Below are positions 1-7,067 of a stretch of DNA of 8,848 nt, piece after piece. How positions within the stretch are numbered: position 1 is the stretch's first letter; each line of letters begins with the position of its first letter. Source of the DNA: Bacillaceae bacterium. GTDB lineage: Bacteria > Bacillota > Bacilli > Bacillales_A > Planococcaceae. The DNA lies in assembly GCA_030149685.1 (NCBI GenBank), contig JASLGI010000016.1:1-8848 (forward strand), read 5' to 3'. Under the pieces are notes generated by a model. That model made no database searches. It saw nothing but the letters and a program-made list of their open reading frames with translations, and was not told the origin of the DNA. The translations under genes and the position numbers were made by a program.

Positions 1-1521
1 GCATTTGAATATCGTGAGAAGTTCGGAAAAGATATTTTAATCGACTTAATCGGATATCGTCGTTACGGTCATAACGAAATGGATGATCCATTCGTAACGA
101 ACCCAATGATGTACCATATCGTTCACGAACATCCAACAGCACGTGAAATTTATGGAGAGCGTCTCGTTCAAGATGGTTTAATGACGAAAGAAGAAGTCGA
201 CCAATTAGATGAAGAAGTTTACGCGACGATGCAAAAAGCATACGACCGCGTGAAAGAAGAATCAAAAGATGCAGAACTCGTTTCAAATGAGACCCCAGAA
301 AGGGTACTCAAAGGAATTGAGCCAGGTATCGAAACAGGTGTAGAAGAAGAACGTTTACGTAAAATGAACGAAGAACTTCTCACATACCCTGAAGACTTTA
401 CGATTTTCCGTAAATTAGATCGTATTTTAAAACGTCGTGCACTTCCATTTGAAAATCCTGAAAAAGGAAAAATTGATTGGGCACATGCGGAACAACTCGC
501 TGTCGGTTCATTACTTCAAGATGGCCACCCTGTTCGTATGACAGGTCAAGATATTCAGCGTGGGACATTCGCGCACCGTCACCTCGTTTTACATGATGAA
601 AAAACAGGGGAAGAACTCGTACCACTCCATCATATTAGTGGTGCAAATGCATCATTTGATGTATACAATAGCCCACTTACAGAGTTCGGGGTTGTAGGAT
701 ATGAGTTCGGTTATACGTTAGAAAATAAAAAAGCACTTACACTTTGGGAAGCGCAATACGGAGACTTCGCAAACATGGCACAGCCAATGTTTGACCAGTT
801 TATCTCAGCAAGTCTTTCAAAATGGGGTCAACAGTCTGGACTCGTTATGACGTTACCACACGCATATGAAGGACAAGGACCAGAGCACTCAAGTGCACGT
901 TTAGAACGTTTCTTACAATTAAGTGCGGAAAATAACTGGACAGTAGCGAATATGTCAAGCGCGGCAAACTACTTCCATATTTTACGCCGACAAGCAGCAA
1001 TTCTCGGAACAGAAGCAGAGCGTCCGCTCGTTATTATGTCTCCGAAATCGCTCTTACGTCACCCACTTGCAGCAGTAGATGTTGAAGACTTAACGAAAGG
1101 TTCATTCCAGACAGTGATTGAAGAACCACGTACAGGACATAATCCGAAAAAAGTCGAAAAAATCTTATTCGCAAGCGGTAAAATGGCACTTGATCTTGCA
1201 GAGCGCATCGAAAAAGAAGGAAAAGATGAGTTTGAACACGTACACATTATCCGTGTAGAACAACTTTATCCGTTCCCACAAGAGCGTATTGAAGAGATCA
1301 TTAAGAAGTTCCCTAAAGCAGAAAAACTCGTTTGGGTTCAAGAAGAGCCGCAAAACATGGGATCATGGTCATACGCACTTCCATATTTACTCGATATCGC
1401 AGATGGCGACTTCAAAGTGAAATACGAAGGTCGTATTAAACGTTCAAGCCCATCTGAAGGAGACGGAGCGTCACATAACCGTGAGCAAGAGCGTATCATT
1501 ACTGAAGCGCTTGATGACTAA
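1..1521 (+). CDS. odhA: 2-oxoglutarate dehydrogenase E1 component (3' part, start outside window)
   Basis: This is the thiamine-diphosphate-dependent E1 subunit, which decarboxylates 2-oxoglutarate and passes the succinyl group to the lipoyl arm of E2 in the cytosolic TCA-cycle complex. The reading frame is open from base 1, so the gene is cut by the window edge. 506 residues are visible, about the C-terminal half of the usual 930-950. The motif GYRRYGHNEMDDP (fragment residues 18-30) and then NPMMYH are typical of the family. Further on, GQDIQRGTFAHRH (about residues 182-194) is the E1 segment with the active-site region of the transketolase-like pyrimidine domain. The C-terminal part with VEQLYPFP and WVQEEPQNMG is the transketolase C-terminal-like domain. 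The ThDP pyrophosphate motif lies upstream of the window. It stops 67 bases before odhB with no terminator between, so the two are co-transcribed. Codon use is strongly biased (CGT, AAC, TTC), as in highly expressed genes. Confidence 0.97.
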   Translation, partial: AFEYREKFGKDILIDLIGYRRYGHNEMDDPFVTNPMMYHIVHEHPTAREIYGERLVQDGLMTKEEVDQLDEEVYATMQKAYDRVKEESKDAELVSNETPERVLKGIEPGIETGVEEERLRKMNEELLTYPEDFTIFRKLDRILKRRALPFENPEKGKIDWAHAEQLAVGSLLQDGHPVRMTGQDIQRGTFAHRHLVLHDEKTGEELVPLHHISGANASFDVYNSPLTEFGVVGYEFGYTLENKKALTLWEAQYGDFANMAQPMFDQFISASLSKWGQQSGLVMTLPHAYEGQGPEHSSARLERFLQLSAENNWTVANMSSAANYFHILRRQAAILGTEAERPLVIMSPKSLLRHPLAAVDVEDLTKGSFQTVIEEPRTGHNPKKVEKILFASGKMALDLAERIEKEGKDEFEHVHIIRVEQLYPFPQERIEEIIKKFPKAEKLVWVQEEPQNMGSWSYALPYLLDIADGDFKVKYEGRIKRSSPSEGDGASHNREQERIITEALDD

Positions 1522-1588
1522 TTTTTAATCAGAATGAGAAAAACTGTACAACGCCTCGTGCGTTCAAATTCTTGAGGAGGAATTCAAA

Positions 1589-2845
1589 GTGGCAGACATT
1601 ATCGTACCTGAATTAGCAGAAACTATTACTGAAGGTGAAATCGCTGAATGGATGAAACAACCAGGCGAATATATTGAGAAAGGTGAAGTCATCGTTGACC
1701 TTGAAACAGATAAAGTAAACGTTGAAATCATCTCTGAAGAAGCAGGAGTCGTTCAAGAACTCTTATTCGAAGAAGGAGACGTTGTTGAAGTAGGACAAGT
1801 CATCGCACGTGTTGACGAGTCAGCTTCTGCAGGAGATGCACCAGCTCCAGCGAAAGAAGAAGCACCAGCTGAAGAACCAAAACAAGAAGCTGCACCAGCT
1901 CCAGCAAAAGAAGAAGCACCAGCACCAGCGGCAACTTCTGAAGAAGAAGGCGACGTAATCGCAAGCCCAGCAGCACGTAAATTAGCACGTGAAAAAGGGA
2001 TTAACCTTGCAGATATCTCACCAGTAGATCCAATGGGACGCGTACGCGTTCAAGACGTTGAAGCACATGCGCAACGTCCAGCAGGTGGAGCAGCGCCAAG
2101 CGGAGATGCAACAGCGGCACTTCAAAACTTACTCGGTGGCGAAAACGAGCGTATTACACGTGAGCCAATGTCACGTATGCGTAAAACAATCGCGAAACGT
2201 TTACTTGAAGTAACGAATGAAAAAGCAATGCTTACAACATTTAACGAAATTGATATGACAAACATGATGGACTTACGTTCACGTAAACGTGACGAATTCG
2301 AAGAGCAATTCGGCGTACGTCTCGGATTCATGTCATTCTTCACAAAAGCTGTTGTAGCAGCACTTAAAAAATACCCATACGTAAACGCAGAAATCGATGG
2401 CGATGACGTATTACTCAAAAACTACTACGATATCGGTATCGCAGTATCAACACCAACAGGACTCGTTGTTCCTAACGTAAAAGATGCAGACCGCAAAAAC
2501 TTCGCAGAAATTGAAGGAGATATCCGTGATTTAGCACTTAAAGCACGCGATAACAAATTACAATTAAGCGATATGGTCGGCGGATCATTTACAATTACAA
2601 ACGGTGGGGTATTCGGATCACTCTTCTCAACACCAATTATTAACGGTGATCAAGTAGCGATCCTCGGAATGCACACAATTAAAAAACGTCCAGTAGCTGT
2701 TGGCGATAATATCGAACTTCGCCCAATGATGTACGTGGCACTTTCATATGACCACCGTATTATCGACGGAAGCGATTCAGTTGGATTCTTAAAAACAGTA
2801 AAAGACTTAATCGAAAACCCAGAAGATTTATTATTACAAGGGTAA
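1589..2845 (+). CDS. odhB: Dihydrolipoyllysine-residue succinyltransferase, E2 of 2-oxoglutarate dehydrogenase
   Basis: This is the core-forming E2 subunit, which moves the succinyl group from lipoate to CoA. The start is GTG at 1589, chosen because GAGGAGG at 1574-1580 sits 8 bases upstream and the protein then begins with the usual ADIIVPELAE. The 418 residues match the normal family length. The order is a lipoyl domain (about 2-76, lipoylated Lys42 in ETDKVNVE), an Ala/Pro/Glu-rich flexible linker (about 80-118), and a peripheral-subunit-binding domain (about 124-160, ASPAARKLAREKGI). A second linker follows, then the catalytic acyltransferase domain (about 188-418). The active-site signature SYDHRIIDG (386-394) carries His389 and Asp393. 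PELAETITEGEIAEW at the N-terminus favours the 2-oxoglutarate type over pyruvate or branched-chain E2, and the odhA neighbour confirms it. A strong terminator closes the operon. Confidence 0.97.
   Translation: MADIIVPELAETITEGEIAEWMKQPGEYIEKGEVIVDLETDKVNVEIISEEAGVVQELLFEEGDVVEVGQVIARVDESASAGDAPAPAKEEAPAEEPKQEAAPAPAKEEAPAPAATSEEEGDVIASPAARKLAREKGINLADISPVDPMGRVRVQDVEAHAQRPAGGAAPSGDATAALQNLLGGENERITREPMSRMRKTIAKRLLEVTNEKAMLTTFNEIDMTNMMDLRSRKRDEFEEQFGVRLGFMSFFTKAVVAALKKYPYVNAEIDGDDVLLKNYYDIGIAVSTPTGLVVPNVKDADRKNFAEIEGDIRDLALKARDNKLQLSDMVGGSFTITNGGVFGSLFSTPIINGDQVAILGMHTIKKRPVAVGDNIELRPMMYVALSYDHRIIDGSDSVGFLKTVKDLIENPEDLLLQG
1838..1923 (+). repeat. Direct repeat in the odhB inter-domain linker
   Basis: Two 32-base copies (1838-1869 and 1892-1923) differ at one base and are offset by 54 bases, which is 18 codons. 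Each encodes APAPAKEEAPA (residues 84-94 and 102-112). This is the swinging-arm linker that lets the lipoyl domain move between active sites. Such Ala/Pro linkers often vary in length by in-frame duplication, so this is most likely a recent internal duplication and not a mobile repeat. Confidence 0.85.
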
Positions 2846-2855
2846 TTGATACAAT
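2827..2855 (+). promoter_or_regulatory. Possible extended -10 promoter for the GNAT gene
   Basis: TGATACAAT at 2847-2855 fits an extended -10 (TGnTACAAT, five of six to TATAAT). A weak -35, TTTATT at 2827-2832, lies 17 bases upstream. Initiation near 2862 would fall inside the left arm of the odhB terminator. The new transcript would then lack the first few stem bases and might escape that terminator. This rests on motif match only and is weak. Confidence 0.3.
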
Positions 2856-2857
2856 AG

Positions 2858-2891
2858 AAAGACCGGTTGGCTTTGCCAACTGGTCTTTTTT
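2858..2891 (+). terminator. Intrinsic terminator of the odhAB operon
   Basis: The arms AAAGACCGGTTGGC (2858-2871) and GCCAACTGGTCTTT (from 2875) pair over 14 positions with one G-U wobble and a 3-base loop (TTT). The stem runs straight into a T tract ending at 2891. It begins 12 bases after the odhB stop codon. The A-run on the left arm would also give a U tract on the reverse strand, but no minus-strand gene ends here. Confidence 0.93.
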
Positions 2892-2915
2892 CAATGAAAG
2901 ATAAGAGGAGATTGT

Positions 2916-3395
2916 ATGTTAACAACGAAACGTTTACAGTTACGCCCAATTGAACGAGAAGATGCAATGACACTGTATCAAATTTGGCAAGATCCCGCAG
3001 TCGCGCGTTATTTAAATATAGGAACATTAAAGAGTGTAGAAGAAACGGAAGATTTAATCGTTTTTTTAATAGAGTCGACTCATGTGAAACGTTATACGAT
3101 TTCATATGAGGGGGAAATTATCGGAACAGCGGGATTTAATACGTGGAATATTCAAGATGAAAGTACAGAAATCGGTTATGATCTATCTTCTAATTACTGG
3201 CGGCAAGGGTTTGGAACAGAGGTTGTTCAATGGTTAGTAGAAAAGGCAATAAGTGAAGGTATGACGTCTATCCGTGCGGCGATTGATGAAAGAAATATTG
3301 CTTCTTTAAAACTCGTTCAAAAGTTAGGCTTTCTATTTTATGAAACATTTGAAGAAGAAGGTATTCGTTATTCTGAATATCGTTATGAAATATAG
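2916..3395 (+). CDS. GNAT family N-acetyltransferase (RimJ/RimL-like)
   Basis: This is a predicted cytosolic acetyltransferase using acetyl-CoA; the acceptor substrate cannot be read from sequence. It has 159 residues, normal for a single GNAT domain. The opening LTTKRLQLRPIEREDA is the usual RimJ/RimL beginning. IGYDLSSNYWRQGFGTEVV (86-104) holds the acetyl-CoA pyrophosphate-binding loop, with RQGFGT at 96-101. The NIASLKLVQKLGF segment (127-139) gives the conserved Asn and Ser of the last motifs. The ATG at 2916 is supported by AGAGGAG at 2904-2910. It lies just downstream of the odhB terminator and ahead of a separate promoter, so it is probably a single-gene unit. RimJ/RimL relatives acetylate ribosomal protein N-termini, but many members of this group act on small molecules or antibiotics, so the name is structural only. 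Confidence 0.9.
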   Translation: MLTTKRLQLRPIEREDAMTLYQIWQDPAVARYLNIGTLKSVEETEDLIVFLIESTHVKRYTISYEGEIIGTAGFNTWNIQDESTEIGYDLSSNYWRQGFGTEVVQWLVEKAISEGMTSIRAAIDERNIASLKLVQKLGFLFYETFEEEGIRYSEYRYEI

Positions 3396-3424
3396 TCGAT
3401 TTTTTTAAAGTGAAATGATATGAT
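3396..3424 (+). promoter_or_regulatory. Candidate sigma-A promoter for the 65-residue protein gene
   Basis: TATGAT at 3419-3424 matches the -10 consensus at five of six positions. A weak -35, TCGATT at 3396-3401, is 17 bases upstream, directly after the GNAT stop codon. The predicted start near 3431 leaves a short leader containing AAAGGGTG, which serves the ATG at 3449. Confidence 0.45.
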
Positions 3425-3448
3425 AAAGAAGAAAGAAAGGGTGACGAC

Positions 3449-3646
3449 ATGCATTTTACAAAGTGGGAAACACGTGATGCGATTCGCCAAGTAACTTGTG
3501 TACATACAGATGCAGAAAAGTTTAAAGTAACTGATTGTTTAACAGTCGGTAAAACATATGATGTAAAAAATGAAACAGAAGAATTCATTTTTATCCAAGA
3601 TGACACAGGAAAAATTGGTGGATTTTTAAAGACATATTTTAAATAA
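3449..3646 (+). CDS. Small conserved-type protein, possibly DUF6501 family
   Basis: This is a 65-residue soluble protein with no signal peptide or membrane segment. The start ATG is supported by AAAGGGTG a few bases upstream, and the gene has its own likely promoter and terminator, which argues that it is real. The layout resembles small Bacillales proteins I recall as DUF6501: a Trp near the N-terminus, VTCVHTDAEKF in the middle (15-25), then LTVGKTYDVKNETEEF (31-46) and DDTGKIGGFLKTYF (51-64). The LTVGKTYDVKNETEEFIFI run suggests a small beta-rich (SH3-like) fold. The function is unknown, and the family name is from memory and not a search. It has two Cys (17, 30) but no metal-binding pattern. 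Confidence 0.8.
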   Translation: MHFTKWETRDAIRQVTCVHTDAEKFKVTDCLTVGKTYDVKNETEEFIFIQDDTGKIGGFLKTYFK

Positions 3647-3650
3647 TGAG

Positions 3651-3679
3651 AAGCTCGGTTCACGGGAATCGAGCTTTTT
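3651..3679 (+). terminator. Intrinsic terminator or attenuator-like hairpin between the small gene and rlmA
   Basis: AAGCTCGGTTC (3651-3661) pairs with GAATCGAGCTT (3666-3676) through 11 positions with one G-U pair and loop ACGG. The T tract is 3675-3679. It ends only 4 bases before the ribosome binding site of the next gene, so any upstream transcript must read through it to express the methyltransferase. Confidence 0.85.
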
Positions 3680-3695
3680 GCATGGAGTGAATAAG

Positions 3696-4556
3696 ATGAA
3701 AAGTAAAAGAGAAGAAGCTGTCGATCGTATCGTTCAAAGAGAAGGAACATATCGTTGTCCGATTTGTCATGAAACGCTACAACTTTCAGTAACATCCCTT
3801 CGATGTGAGAACAATCACTCATTTGATTTAGCGAAGCAAGGGTATATTCATTTTGCTGGTGAAACGAAAGAGACGATGTATGATACAGTCTTATTTGAAG
3901 CGCGTCAAACAATTTTACAAAAAACAAATTTATATGAAGAAGTGCAAAAAGTGATGAATCAATTACTCGATCGTTACAAGTGTGAAGCTATTTTAGATGT
4001 CGGTTGTGGAGAAGGTACACATACTGTGAGTTGCGCAAAGGAAGGTCGTTTCATCGCAGGTGTTGATTTAGCGAAAGATGGTATCCAACTCGCGGCGAAA
4101 ACGTATCGAGGAGTAGAATGGTTCGTTGCTGATTTAGCAAATTTACCTTATAAAAATGAATCTTTTGATACGATATTGAATATTTTATCGCCAGCGAATG
4201 AGCGCGAATTTCGTCGTGTGTTAAAAGAGGATCATCTCATCGTAAAAGTAGTACCGAATGCATATTACTTAACAGAAGTTCGTCAAGCATTTACGAACGA
4301 AGCGACGTACAATGCAGAAGAGACACATCGACACATAAAAGAAAAATACGAGGTCATTGAGTCGAAAGAAATTTTTGAGAAAGTACCGTTTACTTCAAAC
4401 GACTGGGCAAACCTCGTACAGATGACTCCTCTTTCTTGGCATGCAGATGCAATGACAGTGATGGAGTTTTTAGAAGGGGCGCCAGAAGCTGTCACAATGG
4501 ATGTGACGGTTTATGCCTTACGAGTGAAACGATTTGCGAACGAAGGAGTAGTATAG
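3696..4556 (+). CDS. rlmA: RlmA-type 23S rRNA (guanine-N1)-methyltransferase
   Basis: This is a predicted SAM-dependent methyltransferase acting on N1 of a guanine in 23S rRNA hairpin 35 (G745 in RlmA-I, G748 in RlmA-II/TlrB), near the peptide exit tunnel. The B. subtilis relative is YxjB. The start ATG 3696 is preceded by GGAGTGA at 3684-3690 and gives 286 residues. An upstream TTG at 3678 is in frame but sits in the terminator and lacks a binding site. The N-terminal zinc site is CPIC (Cys21, Cys24) with Cys37 and His41, followed by FDLAKQGYIHF, a family hallmark. SAM motif I is DVGCGEGTHT (101-110), the acidic strand-2 end is GVDLAKDG (122-129), and NILSPANEREFRRVLK (162-177) replaces the usual catalytic loop as in RlmA. 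Which guanine it modifies, and hence any link to macrolide or tylosin susceptibility, cannot be told from sequence. Confidence 0.88.
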   Translation: MKSKREEAVDRIVQREGTYRCPICHETLQLSVTSLRCENNHSFDLAKQGYIHFAGETKETMYDTVLFEARQTILQKTNLYEEVQKVMNQLLDRYKCEAILDVGCGEGTHTVSCAKEGRFIAGVDLAKDGIQLAAKTYRGVEWFVADLANLPYKNESFDTILNILSPANEREFRRVLKEDHLIVKVVPNAYYLTEVRQAFTNEATYNAEETHRHIKEKYEVIESKEIFEKVPFTSNDWANLVQMTPLSWHADAMTVMEFLEGAPEAVTMDVTVYALRVKRFANEGVV

Positions 4557-4562
4557 TAAAAT
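4534..4562 (+). promoter_or_regulatory. Sigma-A promoter for the T-box/metG transcript
   Basis: TTGCGA (4534-4539, four of six) and TAAAAT (4557-4562, five of six) are separated by 17 bases. The predicted start near 4569 is a few bases before the first paired bases of T-box Stem I at 4573. The promoter overlaps the last codons of the methyltransferase gene. Confidence 0.6.
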
Positions 4563-4568
4563 AGAAAT

Positions 4569-4808
4569 ATATGCGCAAAGAAGAGAAGAGTAAAAGATAC
4601 TTTTTTTCAGAGAGCTCCGGGATGGTGAAACGGAGTAAAAAGTATGTTTGAACATGGTCTCAGAGCGCCTTTTTCTGAGCGTAAAAGTAAGGGAAAAGCG
4701 GTAGGCGACCGTTACCTCGCATAATGAAGGCCCTTTTTTGATGGGCAAAAATAGGTGGTACCACGAGCGAACTCGTCCTATTCTCTCAAAGAGAATAGGA
4801 CTTTTTTT
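4569..4808 (+). promoter_or_regulatory. T-box riboswitch leader, methionine-specific
   Basis: The leader RNA binds uncharged tRNA-Met and switches from termination to read-through. Stem I is closed by GCGC (4573-4576) with GCGC (4665-4668). It has an AGTA loop motif at 4589-4592, an inner helix ATACT (4597-4601)/AGTAT (4641-4645), an AGAGAG bulge, and the terminal helix CTCCG (4615-4619)/CGGAG (4631-4635) with loop GGATGGTGAAA. The specifier codon is ATG at 4654-4656 after GAAC, the usual position. The T-box core AGGTGGTACCACG is 4753-4765. The antiterminator pairs AATAGG (4750-4755) with CCTATT (4777-4782), and ACGAG (4763-4767) with CTCGT (4772-4776), leaving the 7-base bulge TGGTACC. The variable bulge base is U, which pairs with discriminator A73 of tRNA-Met, so specifier and bulge agree. 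Confidence 0.95.
4775..4808 (+). terminator. T-box-controlled terminator
   Basis: GTCCTATTCTCT (4775-4786) and AGAGAATAGGAC (4790-4801) form a perfect 12-pair stem with loop CAA and seven T at 4802-4808. The left arm contains the bases (4777-4782) used by the antiterminator, so the two structures exclude each other. This is the off state when tRNA-Met is charged. Confidence 0.96.
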
Positions 4809-4835
4809 GTTCGATATTTTAAGGAGGAAATTACA

Positions 4836-6476
4836 ATGACAGTAATTATTGGAGGAGCTTGGCCGTATGCGAACGGATCACTCCATTTAGGACATTTATC
4901 ATCATTATTACCAGGAGATATTTTAGCACGCTATTTCCGTCAAAAAGGTGAAGACGTCATGTACGTTTCAGGAAGTGACTGTAACGGAACACCGATTGCT
5001 TTACGTGCAAAAGCAGAAGGAAAAACGACGACAGAAATTGCGGATCATTACCATAATGAGTTCGTTGACACATTTAACGCATTAGGATTCACATATGATT
5101 GTTATACACGTACCGATTCAGATTTTCACCATAAAGCAGTTCAAGATTTGTTCATGCAATTACTTAAAAAAGATTATTTATACGAAAAAACAGTGCAACA
5201 AGCCTATTGCGAACACGATGAACAATTTTTACCTGACCGTTACGTAGAAGGAGAGTGTCCGGAGTGTGGAGCAGATGCACGTGGGGATCAATGTGAAGTT
5301 TGTTCAACAGTTCTTTCACCGCTTGAACTTGTAAATCCAACATGTGTACTTTGTGGCAATACACCGGTAGCGAAAGATACGACACATTTTTACTTTAAGT
5401 TAAGTGCTTTTGAAGAGCAGTTAAAAGATCTCGTAGAAAGTGCGGCAACAGATGGGCGTTGGCGTGAAAATGCGATCCAATTGACACGTCGTTATTTAAA
5501 AGAAGGTTTACCTGATCGTGCAGCAACACGTGACTTACCAAACGGAATTGACGTTCCACTACCAGGATGGGAAGGAAAGAAAATTTACGTGTGGATCGAA
5601 GCCGTTGCAGGATATTTAACAGCGACGATGCGTTGGGTAGAAGAAAATGGTGGAGATATTAATGATTGGTGGAACGAAGAAGCGATTTCTTACTACGTTC
5701 ACGGAAAAGATAATATTCCATTCCATACAGTCATTTGGCCAGCACTTTTAATGGGACTCGGTAATCGCGCACTTCCGACAAATATTGTATCGAATGAATA
5801 TGTCACATTAGAAAAGCAAAAATTATCAACGAGTCGTAACTGGGCCGTATGGGTGCCATATATGGTAGAAAATTACGATGCCGACTCGATCCGTTATTTC
5901 ATGACGATCAATGCGCCTGAACATCGCGACTCAGACTTCTCATGGCGTGAATTTATCGAGCGTCACAACGGAGAACTTCTCGGTGCTTATGGAAACTTTG
6001 TCAACCGTACGTTGAAGTTTATCGATAAATCATTTGAAGGAAAAGTACCTGAAGGAACAATTGATGAACAAGTACGTGAGCGAACAGTAGCACTTTATGA
6101 AACAGTCGGTCAAAAAATTGAAGAAGGTCATTTAAAAGCAGCGCTTCAAGAAGTCTTTGAATACGTCCGTGAAGCGAACCGTTACTTTGATGAGCAAGCA
6201 CCTTGGAAGCAAGTAAAAGAAGAGCCAGAAGCTGGAGCAAACACGTTACGCACATGTACGTACATTATTGCAAACTTTGCACAACTTCTTCATCCATTCT
6301 TACCATTTTCAACAGCGAAAATTCGTGAAATGTTATCGATTGAAAATATTCATTGGAGTGAAGAAACAAACTTGCCAGAAACGATTCAAAATGTTGAAGC
6401 TTTGTTTGATCGTATCGATAAAGAACGAATTGATGAAGAAGTAGAAAAGTTAAAAAGCGGAGTCATTGAAGAGTAA
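4836..6476 (+). CDS. metG: Methionine--tRNA ligase, MetRS2-like, lacking the C-terminal tRNA-binding domain
   Basis: This class I synthetase charges tRNA-Met with methionine in the cytosol. The start ATG 4836 follows AAGGAGG at 4821-4827; an in-frame ATG-free extension upstream lies inside the T-box and is not coding. It has 546 residues. The opening [18 protein letters not shown] holds the HIGH-equivalent HLGH (17-20). The connective-peptide domain has a double zinc knuckle: Cys141, 144, 153, 156 form the first site, and Cys170 and 173, probably with Cys125 and His127, the second. GKDNIPFH is at 290-297 and the KMSKS-equivalent is KLSTS (329-333), with the second Lys replaced by Thr. The anticodon-binding alpha-bundle follows and the protein ends without the EMAPII/Trbp111-like domain that lengthens B. 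subtilis MetS to about 660. This form resembles the second MetRS (MetRS2) of some Bacillus and Streptococcus, known to tolerate diaryldiamine MetRS inhibitors. Whether it is the only MetRS here is not visible. Confidence 0.95.
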   Translation: MTVIIGGAWPYANGSLHLGHLSSLLPGDILARYFRQKGEDVMYVSGSDCNGTPIALRAKAEGKTTTEIADHYHNEFVDTFNALGFTYDCYTRTDSDFHHKAVQDLFMQLLKKDYLYEKTVQQAYCEHDEQFLPDRYVEGECPECGADARGDQCEVCSTVLSPLELVNPTCVLCGNTPVAKDTTHFYFKLSAFEEQLKDLVESAATDGRWRENAIQLTRRYLKEGLPDRAATRDLPNGIDVPLPGWEGKKIYVWIEAVAGYLTATMRWVEENGGDINDWWNEEAISYYVHGKDNIPFHTVIWPALLMGLGNRALPTNIVSNEYVTLEKQKLSTSRNWAVWVPYMVENYDADSIRYFMTINAPEHRDSDFSWREFIERHNGELLGAYGNFVNRTLKFIDKSFEGKVPEGTIDEQVRERTVALYETVGQKIEEGHLKAALQEVFEYVREANRYFDEQAPWKQVKEEPEAGANTLRTCTYIIANFAQLLHPFLPFSTAKIREMLSIENIHWSEETNLPETIQNVEALFDRIDKERIDEEVEKLKSGVIEE

Positions 6477-6970
6477 TGTTTAAGAAAAAGCGGGAAGAAA
6501 GTCGGCGTCGGGGTCCAATTAGTCGTTACGTCACAGTCGTTTTATTAGCATTTCTCGCCTTAGTCGTTATTTGGTATATGTGGCAGCAACAATTTCCGAA
6601 AGATGCGATTACGATCTTTGAGGAAACACCAAACATTACATCCGTTGAAGTTGTTGAAAGTGAAGGGGAAGTGAAGACTTATAAAGGAAAAGCGATCACT
6701 CCTTTCGTCGAAAATAATGCTGTAGCAGGAATGATCGAGTTAAAAGGTGAAGATCGTCGACAGTTTGAGAAAAAACGAGTAGCGCTCGTTCGCTTTTACG
6801 TCGATGAAAAAGAGCTATATACAGTCGAGGTTTTACGAGCAAAAAAAGGTGAAACAATTACTTCACCGCATAAGGAAGCATTATATGACGGGCAGTATAC
6901 GGCTTATTGGAAAAAACATAAGCAACAAATGAACATGCCGTCTGAATGGTTCGAAACAGTATTACAATAA
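6476..6970 (+). CDS. Unrecognised single-pass membrane protein coupled to metG
   Basis: It has 164 residues. The ATG overlaps the metG stop by one base (TAATG), which points to translational coupling in the T-box-controlled operon. No strong ribosome binding site is seen; only a weak GCGGAG lies upstream within metG. The N-terminus is very basic (about ten Lys/Arg in the first 17), followed by a hydrophobic segment at about 18-36 (VTVVLLAFLALVVIWYMW). This predicts a signal anchor with the N-terminus inside and about 125 residues outside. The outer part is charged, has no Cys, and has a plausible alpha/beta pattern (ITSVEVVESEG, VALVRFYVDEKELYTVEVLR). I do not recognise the family. It could be a cell-surface or sporulation-type small protein with no tie to tRNA charging, merely carried by the same message. 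Confidence 0.8.
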   Translation: MFKKKREESRRRGPISRYVTVVLLAFLALVVIWYMWQQQFPKDAITIFEETPNITSVEVVESEGEVKTYKGKAITPFVENNAVAGMIELKGEDRRQFEKKRVALVRFYVDEKELYTVEVLRAKKGETITSPHKEALYDGQYTAYWKKHKQQMNMPSEWFETVLQ

Positions 6971-6971
6971 A

Positions 6972-6994
6972 AGTTGTCTCTTTATGAGACAGCT
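6972..6994 (+). other. Weak hairpin after the membrane protein gene
   Basis: AGTTGTCTC (6972-6980) pairs with GAGACAGCT (6986-6994) with one wobble and loop TTTAT. On the + strand it is followed by ATTCTCCTTG, not a proper U tract, so termination of the metG operon here would be weak. On the reverse strand the hairpin is followed by TTTTATTG, which looks better, but no minus-strand gene ends here. Confidence 0.4.
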
Positions 6995-7067
6995 ATTCTC
7001 CTTGTAAATTATTATCCGAAAAATAGATCCATCATTTAAAACCAACAACAATAAAAGGAGTAATCGA

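Noticed and set aside
1550..1564. Hairpin AACGC/GCGTT between odhA and odhB
   Set aside because: Only five pairs and no U tract, so it is not a terminator; the gap looks like a plain intergenic spacer with the odhB ribosome binding site.
1800..1988. Leu-rich minus-strand frame that looks like a membrane peptide
   Set aside because: It is the complement of the Ala/Pro/Glu linker repeats of odhB; the hydrophobicity is an artefact of GAA/GCA codons read backwards.
2650..3105. Minus-strand frame of 151 codons across the odhB end and GNAT start
   Set aside because: It runs through the odhB terminator and is antisense to two well-supported genes; no family features seen.
3268..3927. Long open frame of 219 codons on the minus strand
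   Set aside because: It lies across the GNAT, small-protein and methyltransferase genes, has low-complexity Ser/Phe-rich translation, no ribosome binding site and crosses two regulatory regions. It is an antisense shadow.
6972..6994. Terminator of the metG operon
   Set aside because: The stem is acceptable but the following bases are not U-rich on the + strand, so it is listed only as a weak hairpin.
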